Assembly (NCBI RefSeq): GCF_014202495.1
Contig: NZ_JACHHA010000011.1
Span: forward strand, 1 to 64,000
DNA length: 64,000 bases
DNA from: Cerasibacillus quisquiliarum
GTDB lineage: Bacteria > Bacillota > Bacilli > Bacillales > Amphibacillaceae
Direction of reading: 5' to 3'
Made by a program: the position numbers and the translations under genes. Within the stretch, counting starts at the first letter, position 1, and the number at the start of each line of letters is the position of its first letter. A model generated the notes under the pieces. That model was not told the origin of the DNA. It made no database searches and was given only the letters and a program-made list of their open reading frames with translations. Shown here one piece after another: positions 46,149 to 55,731 of this stretch.

Positions 46149-47366
46149 TTATCCTGCCAACACACGTTCTTCCTTATAAGCACGTCTTTTCTCAGAAGCG
46201 TCTACGACAACACTTGCTGAAGCATCTCCGACTATGTTAACAGTCGTCCGCATCATATCAAGAATCCTGTCGATTCCTGCAACAAGAGCAATCCCTTCTA
46301 ATGGTAGATTGACAGCTGTAAGTACCATTGTTAACATAATCATACCAGCTCCTGGAACACCTGCTGTTCCGATTGAAGCAAACGTAGCAATAAGTGCGAC
46401 AATACCGAGTTGAGATAGCGTTAAATCAACACCGTAATATTGTGCAATAAACATAACCGTTAACCCTTGATAAATGGCTGTACCGTCCATATTAATTGTC
46501 GCACCTAAAGGTAAGACAAAACTACTCACATCTTTGGATACTTTAAGATCATCTTCTACACATTTCATCGTTACTGGAAGCGTTCCAGAACTACTGCTTG
46601 TACTAAACGCAACCATAGCAGCTGGTAACATCCCTTTTATAAAAGTAATTGGACTCATATTACCCCATGTTTTGACCGCAACAGAATAAATGACTCCGAT
46701 ATGGATCAAACATGTTATAAGCATGGCAATGATAAGCTTAAATAATGGTAATAAGACGTGAGCACCGTATTCACCAATGACCGGTGCCAGAAGACCATAT
46801 ATTCCGATTGGGGCAACAGCCATAACGATTCCCGTGATTTTATACATGATTTCTGCAAAACCTTCAAAAAAATGTTTAACTGGGTCGGCTTTTTTACCAA
46901 CAAGTGTAATTCCAATTCCTATAAAAATAGCAAAGAAAATAATTTGTAAAATATCCCCTGTAACGAGTGATTCAATTGGATTCGTTGGTACAATATTTAA
47001 AATCGTATCGATTACACCTTCTGATTCTTGTACTTCTACTTTTTCACCAGATAATTTAATATCCGTCTCTAGCCCTGGTTTAAAGATACTTCCCATAAAT
47101 AAGCCTAATGAAATCGCTATCAAGCTCGTTAATAAATAATAAGCAACTGTTTTTCCACCTAGGCGACCCAATTTCTGTACGTCTTCTGTACTAGTAATAC
47201 CAACTATAATGGTTGAAAGAATTAAAGGTACAATAATAAATTTAATTAATCTTAAAAATAGGTCACCTAACGGAGCGACAACAGCAATTTTATCACCAAA
47301 GATGACCCCTGATATGATCGCTAAAACAAAAGCAATTAATATTTGCCATATTAAGTTCTTCCTCAT
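46149..47366 (-). CDS. dicarboxylate/glutamate:cation symporter
   Basis: A 405-residue member of the DAACS family (GltP/GltT/DctP type). It shows the serine-rich hairpin FSTSSSSGTLPVTMKC, the substrate site LPLGATINMDGTAIYQ and the late ASIGTAGVPGAGMIML. Eight membrane helices and two hairpin loops are expected. It imports glutamate, aspartate or C4-dicarboxylates with Na+ or H+; the exact substrate is not visible from sequence. ATG 47366 follows AGGGGGG and is preferred over the TTG one codon earlier. Confidence 0.95.
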   Translation of the reverse strand: MRKNLIWQILIAFVLAIISGVIFGDKIAVVAPLGDLFLRLIKFIIVPLILSTIIVGITSTEDVQKLGRLGGKTVAYYLLTSLIAISLGLFMGSIFKPGLETDIKLSGEKVEVQESEGVIDTILNIVPTNPIESLVTGDILQIIFFAIFIGIGITLVGKKADPVKHFFEGFAEIMYKITGIVMAVAPIGIYGLLAPVIGEYGAHVLLPLFKLIIAMLITCLIHIGVIYSVAVKTWGNMSPITFIKGMLPAAMVAFSTSSSSGTLPVTMKCVEDDLKVSKDVSSFVLPLGATINMDGTAIYQGLTVMFIAQYYGVDLTLSQLGIVALIATFASIGTAGVPGAGMIMLTMVLTAVNLPLEGIALVAGIDRILDMMRTTVNIVGDASASVVVDASEKRRAYKEERVLAG

Positions 47367-47369
47367 CAA

Positions 47370-47676
47370 TATTTCCCCCTATATGTATAAATATGCCTCT
47401 TTCTGTTATATAACAATATTGTAAGTTAAGGAATAGGATTAATCAACTATCATTACGAGATAAAATAACTATTTTAACATAAAAACAAAGGAATTTCCAT
47501 AATAAAAGGAAGTTTTTATTCCATCTAAAAACAACTTGAAACAGGAACATTAGTTCGTATATAATAGGTGTAACATTTTTATTTATTGATGCCACTTTTT
47601 TTATACTTATATCGATAATAAATATAAGAACAAGACAGAAGCTGTAAAGTAAATTTTTTAGAAAGGAGGATGAGAG
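47370..47676. other. divergent promoter region
   Basis: The 307-bp gap between the symporter and the sigma-factor gene holds a strong rightward promoter at 47536-47565. Nothing else stands out. Confidence 0.6.
47536..47565 (+). promoter_or_regulatory. promoter of the sigma-factor gene
   Basis: TTGAAA (47536-47541) and a perfect TATAAT (47560-47565) with an 18-bp spacer. Confidence 0.75.
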
Positions 47677-48231
47677 TTGGACAAGAAAGAAGAAAAATCG
47701 TCGTTTACTTTTGAAAAAGTTTATGAACAGAACAAACGTCGCATACATTATCATATTCATCGCATGAATATCCGCGATCCACACAATGACTTTTTCCAGG
47801 AAGGGCTATTTGCACTATGGAATGCTTACGAAAAATATGAGACGAATAAGGGACCCATGTCAACATACTTTAATTATATTATCGAAAAACGTCTCATTGA
47901 CAAAATTAGAAAAGATACACGTACCTTGCATAATGACCTAGAAGTTGTCGCAGAAAGTAAATTGGAATGGGACACTGGAAATCGTGTACGCCGTACTGAT
48001 CTTGCTTATCCATTATTAGAACGGGAAGAGCCAGCTATTACAGATGTGAAATTTTGGAAAAGCATTAAAGAAAACCTAACTGAAAAGCAATGGAAATGGG
48101 TGTATTACTTTATCATTTTAGATATGCCTGTAAAGGAAATTGCTAAACGTGAAAACACCTCAGAGGAAGCAGTGAAAAGTTGGGGAAAGCAAGCCCGAAA
48201 AAAACTTCGTGTAAAACTCCCCTTCAAATAG
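47677..48231 (+). CDS. sigma-70 family RNA polymerase sigma factor, orphan
   Basis: The 184-residue protein has sigma region 2 (NDFFQEGLFALWNAYEKYETNKGPMSTYFNYIIEKRLIDKIR) and region 4 with a helix-turn-helix (VKEIAKRENTSEEAVKSWGKQARKKLR). It is short, in the ECF/ComX-like size class, but the region-2 DxxQEG motif is closer to group 3/SigH-like factors. The start is TTG 47677 with AGAAAGGAGGATGAG in front; no ATG fits. No anti-sigma gene is adjacent. It has its own promoter and terminator, so targets are unknown; the lipoprotein gene next door is one candidate. Confidence 0.9.
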   Translation: MDKKEEKSSFTFEKVYEQNKRRIHYHIHRMNIRDPHNDFFQEGLFALWNAYEKYETNKGPMSTYFNYIIEKRLIDKIRKDTRTLHNDLEVVAESKLEWDTGNRVRRTDLAYPLLEREEPAITDVKFWKSIKENLTEKQWKWVYYFIILDMPVKEIAKRENTSEEAVKSWGKQARKKLRVKLPFK

Positions 48232-48267
48232 GCGTTTCCCACATCTCTTGAATTTCACTTCTCTTAA

Positions 48268-48297
48268 GCGTGACATGATGTTCACGCTTTTTTTCAT
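48268..48297 (+). terminator. terminator of the sigma-factor gene
   Basis: AAGCGTGA/TTCACGCTT with a short loop and a T7 tail. Confidence 0.9.
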
Positions 48298-48389
48298 GTC
48301 TATTGACCCATGCACAAAGACCTATTTACAAAATATTCTCTCGTGATACAATGTTCATGTTTAATTTAAAAATCAGGGAGGTAATATTT

Positions 48390-49649
48390 TTGAAAAAAGC
48401 ATTAGCCATGATGAGCATCATAATATTCACTTTACTCATGCTTGTCGCATGTGGAAAGGAAGATGTGAGTAAGGATGAACCTAAAGATACAACTAAGGAA
48501 GAAGTTAAAGATGACGAGGATAAAAAAGAAGAAGATGAGATAGAAAACAATGAAGAAGATGATGACGGGACTTCAGATGATGACAAAGATTTAGCTACAG
48601 GAAATATTATGAATCCAGCTATTGCAGAAGAAACGGGTGGCGATGTAGAAGTCATCTATACAAATGACAATCCTGAAATTGAGCATAAAATGAACGGTCT
48701 AGATGTTAAAATCAATCAATATCAAATCGTTCGCGTGACAGATATGAATCAAAGCTCAGAGCAACAGTTTCCTGATTTAGAAGGTTATGTTATCACAGCT
48801 GATATCACTGCTAAAAATACATCTAAACAAGCATTATACTATACACCTAGTTTTCGTATCCAAACGGATGATCGATATGATTATATTTCTTCAAGGGTCA
48901 TTTATTATATTCCAGAAGATAAAAAGCTTCAATTGAATGGCGGGCCATTCGAAGCAGGATCAGAGCATAACTTCTATCATGTGTTTTTACTAAACAATGA
49001 AGAGTTTGAAAAAGTAAGTTCACTTGAACCTAAGTTTATCGTTGAATCTGGTGTAGCTGATAATAAAGAATTTAAAGGATCCTATAATGAAGAAGGCTTT
49101 TTTGATTTTGCTGTTAATGAAGAACAGGTAAAGAAACTTGCAACAGCAACAAAGTTCTATGAAGATAAATTAACAACAGACAGTATTGCAGAAAAGGAAC
49201 TCATTTATGAAAAAACAGATATAAATGAAACCCAAGAGCTAGATAACTTTAAATTTACAGTTGAAGGTGTACAATATACAGAAATTACACCTAACGAATC
49301 TAGCAAAGAGCGTTTTAGAAACTTTGGTGATAATGATTTAGTTGCACTAACGATTCAAGTTTCAATGAATAACGAATCTGATGTTATGGTTTATGGTGAC
49401 GGAGGTAGTGCGAAGTTAGTTGTCAACGATAATGAAATGACTTTTCTATCACAAGGAATGGTAGAAAACTATCACCCGAGAGAATTAAATCCAGGTGAAG
49501 AAGGATATAGACAAATAGTATTTATTTTTGATAAAAAATACTTTGAATTATACGATAAATATGAGCTTGAAGTTGGGCCTTTTTTAGGGAAGGATGGTTA
49601 TGAATTTAAAGAGAAAACATTGCATTTCGAACTACCTGCTCCTAAGTAA
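48390..49649 (+). CDS. DUF5068-like lipoprotein
   Basis: A 419-residue lipoprotein with lipobox LLMLVACG, an acidic/lysine-rich linker (about 25-75) and a repeated beta domain (NGLDVKINQYQIVRVTD..., LDNFKFTVEGVQYTEI...) as in DUF5068 lipoproteins of bacilli and Listeria. The start is TTG 48390 with GGGAGG nine bases upstream; the longer reading frame begins in non-coding DNA. Probably on the outer face of the membrane. Function unknown. Confidence 0.8.
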   Translation: MKKALAMMSIIIFTLLMLVACGKEDVSKDEPKDTTKEEVKDDEDKKEEDEIENNEEDDDGTSDDDKDLATGNIMNPAIAEETGGDVEVIYTNDNPEIEHKMNGLDVKINQYQIVRVTDMNQSSEQQFPDLEGYVITADITAKNTSKQALYYTPSFRIQTDDRYDYISSRVIYYIPEDKKLQLNGGPFEAGSEHNFYHVFLLNNEEFEKVSSLEPKFIVESGVADNKEFKGSYNEEGFFDFAVNEEQVKKLATATKFYEDKLTTDSIAEKELIYEKTDINETQELDNFKFTVEGVQYTEITPNESSKERFRNFGDNDLVALTIQVSMNNESDVMVYGDGGSAKLVVNDNEMTFLSQGMVENYHPRELNPGEEGYRQIVFIFDKKYFELYDKYELEVGPFLGKDGYEFKEKTLHFELPAPK

Positions 49650-49975
49650 GTAATACCAATAAAAAATAGCACAGTCTTATCTAAGTCTGTGCTATTTTTT
49701 TATAGAATAATGTCTACGGCTATAGGCTCAATACGTTCTCGTACTTTTTCTCGGTGAGGATGAGATGGTGGGCTTCAAAGTGATGTCTTTGAAACTTTAT
49801 TGAGACTGAGAGTAGACGTTGAAGCCATCAACATAGGGGCTTAATGCCTTTTCATAACATGTGAGTAGACGTATGTTGATAGTCTCCTAATGTCCTTCCC
49901 CGAAAGAGCTTGCAAACGAGATAATAAGAAAAAGAATAAAGGCAACGGAGGCTTATTGGCTAGCCTACTTCCTAA
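49650..49975. other. intergenic region with terminator and structured segment
   Basis: It contains the terminator at 49662-49705, and a segment (49802-49886) with nested inverted repeats and two GAGTAGACG copies. No gene is seen. Confidence 0.6.
49662..49705 (+). terminator. terminator of the DUF5068-like gene
   Basis: AAAAATAGCACAG/CTGTGCTATTTTT with a 12-base loop and T tail. Confidence 0.95.
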
Positions 49976-50518
49976 TCATTTAATAATCTCTAAAACATCT
50001 TTAAATTCTGGTCTATCAGCAGTTACCATCAGTTCATAGAGAAGCATTTCTACACTTGTACATAAAACCCCTCGGGCTTTCAGTTTCTCTAAGCCAATTC
50101 GCTTATTTTGCTCAGTTCGTGACGAAACAGCATCTTCAACGACATGAACATCATAGCTTAGTTCTTTTAATCCCATCGCTGTTTGGTATAGACATATATG
50201 TGCTTCAATTCCCGCAAGAACGACTTGCTTTCGTTCAGTTGCTTCTATCGCTCTTATGAATTGATCATTTAAGCAAGCATTAAAGGTTATTTTTTCAATT
50301 GGTTGTATTGCTTCAGGCATAAGTAGTGCTATTCTTTCTGTTGTTGGTCCAAGTCCTTTTGGATATTGCTCTAGCCAAAGCATTGGTATATCGAGAATCT
50401 TTAATCCTTTGATAAGTTGTGTTAAACGTTGTAACATCATTTCATGGTTATATACCATCTGCGCTAATTTTCCTTGAACATCGACTAACACAAACACCAC
50501 TTCTTCACTTTTTAACAA
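49976..50518 (-). CDS. isochorismatase-fold cysteine hydrolase
   Basis: A 180-residue alpha/beta hydrolase of the isochorismatase/nicotinamidase superfamily: catalytic Asp in LVDVQGKLA (about residue 13), Lys in EKITFNA, and nucleophile Cys in GIEAHICLYQTA. Length is normal for the group. The substrate is not determined by sequence; hydrolase of amides or vinyl ethers. It stands alone on the minus strand. Confidence 0.9.
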   Translation of the reverse strand: MLKSEEVVFVLVDVQGKLAQMVYNHEMMLQRLTQLIKGLKILDIPMLWLEQYPKGLGPTTERIALLMPEAIQPIEKITFNACLNDQFIRAIEATERKQVVLAGIEAHICLYQTAMGLKELSYDVHVVEDAVSSRTEQNKRIGLEKLKARGVLCTSVEMLLYELMVTADRPEFKDVLEIIK

Positions 50519-50599
50519 TTAAATACACCTTCTCCTTTCTATGTACCTATTTATATATCTTATTCACTACCATACTGATTTCTTTCCACAACGAGACTC

Positions 50600-51388
50600 C
50601 TATTCTAAATAAAAGCGTTTCGTATTATCGTACAGGATATCATAGACTTCATCCAACGGTCTACGTTTAACTTCAGCAATTTTTCTAATGACATGATGTA
50701 ACATTTTAGGATGTGTCATTTCGTTTTTAAATGGTCCATCAAAAGGCCACGGTCCATCTGTTTCAACCATTATTTGCGTTAATGGGACCTGGCTCATTAA
50801 TGAAAGACGCGAATCACGATAAATCGTATCGGGTGTAAATGATATCATATAACCATTTTGTATCAATCTCTCCGTTATGGTCGTTTTTCCTTTATACCAA
50901 TGAAAATGCGCCTTTTTAATAGAATATTTTTCTAATAATGTACATACAATAGATGCGTCATCATATATAGCGTGTAGCGCAATTGGTAATTGATATTGTT
51001 CAGCTTTTTCAATAAATAATTGTAATATTTCAATATATGGTTCAAGCGGTATATCAGGATGTTCCTGACGTAAATAGTAAGGTAAACCGACTTCTCCAAT
51101 TGCTGTTATTGATAAATAGTTTTCATCTATTAATGCGATTAAACGCAATAATTCTTCCTCTTTCGGTAACGATTGTTCTGGATGGTAACCGATTGCTGGC
51201 TCTATATCTGAATATTCTTTAGATAATAATAATGTTTTTTGTGCTGATACTTCATTCATCGATACTGCAATGAGTTTCTCAATATCGTACGTCTTTAATT
51301 CGCGAATAATTTGTTGTTGCTGCTTGTGATCGTAAAGATCAAAATGTATATGTGAATCTATCACTAATTTCATCATATTGACCCCCAT
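50600..51388 (-). CDS. TatD family metal-dependent hydrolase
   Basis: A 262-residue protein with the TatD metal motif DSHIHFD near the start, AIGYHPE, AIGEVGLPY, HAIYDDAS, the late HFHWYKG and VETDGPW. It should act as a metal-dependent nuclease or esterase in the cytosol. It is more distant than canonical TatD (QatD-like or YabD-like subgroups are possible). The ATG at 51388 follows AAGGA; an ATG four codons later is an alternative. Confidence 0.85.
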   Translation of the reverse strand: MGVNMMKLVIDSHIHFDLYDHKQQQQIIRELKTYDIEKLIAVSMNEVSAQKTLLLSKEYSDIEPAIGYHPEQSLPKEEELLRLIALIDENYLSITAIGEVGLPYYLRQEHPDIPLEPYIEILQLFIEKAEQYQLPIALHAIYDDASIVCTLLEKYSIKKAHFHWYKGKTTITERLIQNGYMISFTPDTIYRDSRLSLMSQVPLTQIMVETDGPWPFDGPFKNEMTHPKMLHHVIRKIAEVKRRPLDEVYDILYDNTKRFYLE

Positions 51389-51490
51389 GAAATTCCTTCG
51401 AAATACGTAACTTATTTATAGATTCAAGTTTTAATTTGTGGTATGATATGGTTTCACAAGATTGATTTTTTATTGAAAGCAGGATGCAAG

Positions 51491-52948
51491 ATGAATATCG
51501 AAAAAGAACATGCTTCACAGAATACGCCTTATGGCATCATTATTATTATGTTTATTGGTGCCTTTATCGCTATATTAAACGAAACGCTATTAAACGTTGC
51601 ATTACCATCTATAATGAATGAGTTTAAAGTGAAGCCGACCGCTGTCCAATGGTTAACGACAGGATATATGCTCGTCAATGGAATATTAATTCCAGCGAGT
51701 GCTTTTTTAATTCAACGTTTTACAAACCGTGCGCTTTTTATTACGGCGATGAGTTTATTCACAGTTGGAACGATTATTGCTAGTTTTTCACCTACATTTA
51801 ATATACTGCTTCTAGCACGTATGCTTCAAGCTGCTGGTTCAGCTGTCATGATGCCATTATTAATGAATATTATGCTTGTTTCATTCCCTATCGAAAAACG
51901 TGGCACAGTGATGGGGGTATTTGGACTCGTGTTTTTTGTTGCCCCTGCTGTTGGACCACCGCTATCAGGATTTATCGTTGAGCATTACAGCTGGCGTGCT
52001 TTATTCTATATCGTCATTCCTTTTGCTTTATTTATTCTTGTCTATGCCATATTTAAACTGAAAAATTTAACACCTAATCGCCCAATTAAATTAGATGTTT
52101 TATCGATTATTTTATCTAGTATCGGTTTTGGTGGGTTGTTATACGGTTTTAGTATGGCTGGAGATAAAGGTTGGGAAAGTTTTTCTGTTTACAGTACGAT
52201 TATTATTGGAACGATTAGTCTAATCGTTATGATTATTAGGCAGTTACGCATGGACGAACCGATGTTGGAGTTTAGAGTTTTTAAATATCCTATGTTTGCA
52301 CTCGCTTCAGCCATATCGATTATTCTATCCATCGCACTCTTTTCAATTATGATTCTTATGCCAATTTATATCCAGAACATCCGTGGTTTTTCTCCACTAG
52401 ATGCAGGATTGCTTATGTTACCTGGAGCAGTCATCATGGGGATCATGTCACCAATTACAGGACGTTTATTTGATAAATATGGACCGAAAATATTGGCTAT
52501 TGTAGGTTTAACGATTACTGTCATTACAACATATCTTTTTAGTCGACTGGATATGGAAGTATCTTACAGATCACTTGTTATCCTTTTCTCTATTCGCAGT
52601 TTCGGTATGTCGATGGTCATGATGCCCATTATGACAAACGGTTTGAACCAACTTCCTGAAAAAGCGTACCCACACGGGACAGCGTTAAACAATACATTAC
52701 AACAAGTATCTGGTGCTATTGGTTCAGCTCTTCTAATTACAATTATGAACAGTCAAACAGAATCTAAAGCTAAAGAATTAATGCGTGGTGCAACAGCCGA
52801 AATATCACAAAGTGATCTATTAAATCAAGCATTATTACATGGAATTAACTTTTCATTTTTTGTATCGACATTAATTGTCATCGTAGCGCTTATTATTACT
52901 TTCTTTATTAAACGGGTGACAGAACCAGCGAAAGATATTACTCTTTAA
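51491..52948 (+). CDS. MFS drug exporter, DHA2 (14-TMS) family
   Basis: A 485-residue exporter of the EmrB/QacA/LmrB group with 14 membrane helices. Visible are the motif C region GLVFFVAPAVGPPLSGFI, the early LNETLLNVALPSIMNEF and a late GTALNNTLQQVSGAIGSA. It should expel hydrophobic drugs by proton antiport; substrate unknown. ATG 51491 (GCAGGATGCAAG in front) is the likely start; the longer frame upstream has no ribosome binding site. It is followed by a terminator. Confidence 0.9.
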   Translation: MNIEKEHASQNTPYGIIIIMFIGAFIAILNETLLNVALPSIMNEFKVKPTAVQWLTTGYMLVNGILIPASAFLIQRFTNRALFITAMSLFTVGTIIASFSPTFNILLLARMLQAAGSAVMMPLLMNIMLVSFPIEKRGTVMGVFGLVFFVAPAVGPPLSGFIVEHYSWRALFYIVIPFALFILVYAIFKLKNLTPNRPIKLDVLSIILSSIGFGGLLYGFSMAGDKGWESFSVYSTIIIGTISLIVMIIRQLRMDEPMLEFRVFKYPMFALASAISIILSIALFSIMILMPIYIQNIRGFSPLDAGLLMLPGAVIMGIMSPITGRLFDKYGPKILAIVGLTITVITTYLFSRLDMEVSYRSLVILFSIRSFGMSMVMMPIMTNGLNQLPEKAYPHGTALNNTLQQVSGAIGSALLITIMNSQTESKAKELMRGATAEISQSDLLNQALLHGINFSFFVSTLIVIVALIITFFIKRVTEPAKDITL

Positions 52949-52955
52949 CTTAACA

Positions 52956-52990
52956 TGAAGGGTTTCATAGCGAATGAAGCCCTTTTTTTA
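52956..52990. terminator. terminator between convergent genes
   Basis: AAGGGTTTCAT/ATGAAGCCCTT with a T tail rightward. It also overlaps the end of the minus-strand regulator. Confidence 0.9.
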
Positions 52991-54193
52991 TTTATTTACT
53001 TTTTCAGGAAGATGATTAAATTTTTTCAAAGCGGCATAGAGAAGTAAACAATGTTGGAAATTTCTCGTATCAAGTTCTGTTAATTGTTCAATTTTATTTA
53101 AGCGATAAATAAGTGTATTGCGATGGATGTATAGTTTTTTTGCTGCTTTTGTTAAATTCATATTTTGATCACAATACATCATAAAATCGCGTTTTAACTC
53201 TTGAAATGAATCATATTTAAATAACTTATCTAGCCGCTTTTTCAAAATCATTATATATGTAGAGTTAATTTGACCAGGTAACATCTTTAATAAAATAGGC
53301 CAAGAGTAATAATCTAATATTTGTAAATTTAATCTTTGTTTTTTCGCAAATGAAAGCATTTCTTCAGCTTTCTGATATGATGCATTTAATTGTATAAGCG
53401 AGCCACATATCGTTCCTGCAGAAATGAGTGGCCAAGATATTTTTAAATCATGACATACATTTAAAAATGCTTGAGCCATATGTCTATACTGTGACATGGC
53501 ATCTTCATCTTCTATCCTTGAATGAACAGATTTTATTACAATCATTTTTTCCGTATTTAAATAGGCACAACGATCATCTGTTTCTTGTATAAACGTTTCA
53601 CGAGCATGCATTAACAACGTCTCTTTTAAATGGGTTAATGAGTAAGAGTTATGTTCTTGACTTACCTTCGACATGAGTGAACCATTTAAGTCTATAACGA
53701 CACAAAAATACTTTTGTCGTTGGTTCATATTTAGTCTGTTACAATATTGATTCACTCTAAGTGGATCAACGGATTGATTTAATAAAATATATTGTAAAAA
53801 GGATTCCAGTGTTTTTTCTTCTAAATCTGCCATTTGTTTTAAAAACATTTCTTGCCACATTAATTCAACATATTGCTTAATGAGCTTGGCATGCGGCATA
53901 ACTTCATTCGGTGGACCGATAATTCCTAATACCCCCATTGTTTCATTGTCAAATTTAAGTGGTACGGCTACACCAGGTAACACATTAGCTTCATTCGCAA
54001 TATCTTTTTCTTCAAAAATGACAAAGTCGTTCTTACGGAGCACTTCTTTTGATGGTGCATGAATAGAACCAACTCGATTGTAAGCCGAGTCGGCAATTAT
54101 TTCACCATCAATATCTGTCAAACTAATAGGAAAAGGTAAAATATTTGTAACCGCTTTCATTAGTTTTTGTGCATCTTGTACGAAACGATTCAA
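52988..54193 (-). CDS. CdaR/PucR-type transcriptional regulator
   Basis: The 401-residue activator has an N-terminal sugar-diacid-recognition-like sensor (1-130; FPISLTDIDGEIIADSAYNRVG), a middle GGDEF-like CdaR domain, and a C-terminal PucR-type helix-turn-helix (NLTKAAKKLYIHRNTLIYRLNKIEQL). It diverges from the oxidase/symporter genes at 54370 and probably controls them. The inducer is unknown; N-terminal CdaR domains bind small acids. Confidence 0.9.
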   Translation of the reverse strand: MNRFVQDAQKLMKAVTNILPFPISLTDIDGEIIADSAYNRVGSIHAPSKEVLRKNDFVIFEEKDIANEANVLPGVAVPLKFDNETMGVLGIIGPPNEVMPHAKLIKQYVELMWQEMFLKQMADLEEKTLESFLQYILLNQSVDPLRVNQYCNRLNMNQRQKYFCVVIDLNGSLMSKVSQEHNSYSLTHLKETLLMHARETFIQETDDRCAYLNTEKMIVIKSVHSRIEDEDAMSQYRHMAQAFLNVCHDLKISWPLISAGTICGSLIQLNASYQKAEEMLSFAKKQRLNLQILDYYSWPILLKMLPGQINSTYIMILKKRLDKLFKYDSFQELKRDFMMYCDQNMNLTKAAKKLYIHRNTLIYRLNKIEQLTELDTRNFQHCLLLYAALKKFNHLPEKVNK

Positions 54194-54369
54194 TTCTTTA
54201 CCTCCTTATCACCATAACGTTAACTAACACTTTTATCATAACATATTTTTAGATAATTTTAAAAAGTTGATATTAATAAGCCTTATTTTGTTCAAATTAA
54301 CCATAGACTTCAATCTTTTCGTGATATATATATACATTATTAGAAATAATCAAATGATGAGGTGATTTA

Positions 54370-55539
54370 ATGACAAAACATATAGACATTATCATTGTTG
54401 GTGGTGGTGTAATCGGTTCTAGTATTGCATACAATCTTCTCAATGATGGCTATGAAGGAGAAATCATTGTATTTGAAAAAGATCGTATATATGAGTATTC
54501 TTCTACCCCACGAAGTGCAGGTGGAATTAGACAACTCTTCACAACAAGCGTCAATATATTAATGGGGAAATTCGGTATTGAAACATATCGGTCTTTTCCT
54601 GAAAAAATGGCTATTGATGGAGAACGTGCAGAAATTGATTTCGAACAAGCAGGTTATCTATTTTTAGCTAAAAACGATACAGAAATGAAACATCTTGAGC
54701 AACAAATGGTGTTACAACATTCACACGGCGTAATGTCCGAATTGTTAGATAAAAGTAGTTTGCTATCCATTATTCCTGAATTAACAATTGATGATTTAGC
54801 TGGTGGATTATTTTCAAAGGAAGACGGTTATCTCGATCCATATTCTGTCATGCAAGGATATGCAAAAAAAGCAAAACAACTAGGTGCACAATACGTTTTC
54901 GACGAAGTGGACACTATTTTAACTGACAGGAACGGTGTTCAAGGGATTCGAACGTATTCAGGTGATATCTATCATGCGCCTCTTGTCATAAATTGTGCTG
55001 GACCTTGGGCAGCAGGTTTAAGTGAAAAAATTAATTTACCCATTCCAGTAGTCCCGTTAAAAAGACAAATTATTCAATTCGATATTGCTAAACCGTTGGC
55101 TCGCAAGTTGCCGCTAACTGTAGACCCTACTGGCGTTTATTTCCGACATGAAGGAGAAACAATTATTTCAGGTTTCTCTGAGGAAGTAAAGCCGGGGATT
55201 GATTTCACATGGAAGCGCTCTTTCTTCACTGAACAATTATGGCCAGTACTAGCAGATCGTGTGCCTAATTTTGAACAAGCAAAAATTAAAAGCGGTTGGG
55301 CTGGCATGTATAGCTATAATACAGTCGATCAAAATGCGATTATTGGTGAACACCCAGAACTTAATGGATACTATTTAGCTTGTGGATTTAGTGGACACGG
55401 CATGCAACAAGGGCCTGCCATAGGAAAAGGTATGTCCGAACTCATTAGAACAGGTAAGTATGAAACGATTGATTTGACTCCGCTTCGTTTTGAGCGATTT
55501 AATGAAAAGGATCTCGTCATTGAAGGTGCTGTCGTTTAG
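54370..55539 (+). CDS. FAD-dependent amino acid/amine oxidase (DAO family)
   Basis: A 389-residue flavoprotein with N-terminal dinucleotide fold IIIVGGGVIGSSIAYNL, then TPRSAGGIRQLF, and the C-terminal HGMQQGPAIGKGMSEL that contacts the flavin. It belongs to the DAO superfamily (sarcosine, glycine, D-amino acid oxidases or dehydrogenases). ATG 54370 has GATGAGGTG in front. It is upstream of a Na+-dependent amino acid symporter and next to a CdaR-type regulator, so uptake and oxidation of one amino acid derivative is the likely role. The substrate is open. Confidence 0.9.
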   Translation: MTKHIDIIIVGGGVIGSSIAYNLLNDGYEGEIIVFEKDRIYEYSSTPRSAGGIRQLFTTSVNILMGKFGIETYRSFPEKMAIDGERAEIDFEQAGYLFLAKNDTEMKHLEQQMVLQHSHGVMSELLDKSSLLSIIPELTIDDLAGGLFSKEDGYLDPYSVMQGYAKKAKQLGAQYVFDEVDTILTDRNGVQGIRTYSGDIYHAPLVINCAGPWAAGLSEKINLPIPVVPLKRQIIQFDIAKPLARKLPLTVDPTGVYFRHEGETIISGFSEEVKPGIDFTWKRSFFTEQLWPVLADRVPNFEQAKIKSGWAGMYSYNTVDQNAIIGEHPELNGYYLACGFSGHGMQQGPAIGKGMSELIRTGKYETIDLTPLRFERFNEKDLVIEGAVV

Positions 55540-55693
55540 TTGAGCATTTCACCTCGTACACATTTTAGGTGAACACTCATTATAAATACGTATCAGGTAA
55601 GGTGCTCTACCCATTATGGATTTCAAATTTTAGAGGCGTTTGCATCGGGTAAAGCACTTTATCTTGTACGCTCTATAATTTCTAAATGGATAA
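55538..55693. repeat. 52-bp repeat array D (2-3 units)
   Basis: Units start at 55590 and 55642, exactly 52 bp apart; a degenerate one covers 55538-55589, starting inside the oxidase stop codon. The core is weaker (GGTAAGGTGCTCTACC; GGGTAAAGCACTTTATC) but keeps the period and the GTA/TAC arms. Confidence 0.7.
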
Positions 55694-55731
55694 TAGGATT
55701 GATTTAATTTTTCAACATGGGAGGAAGTATC

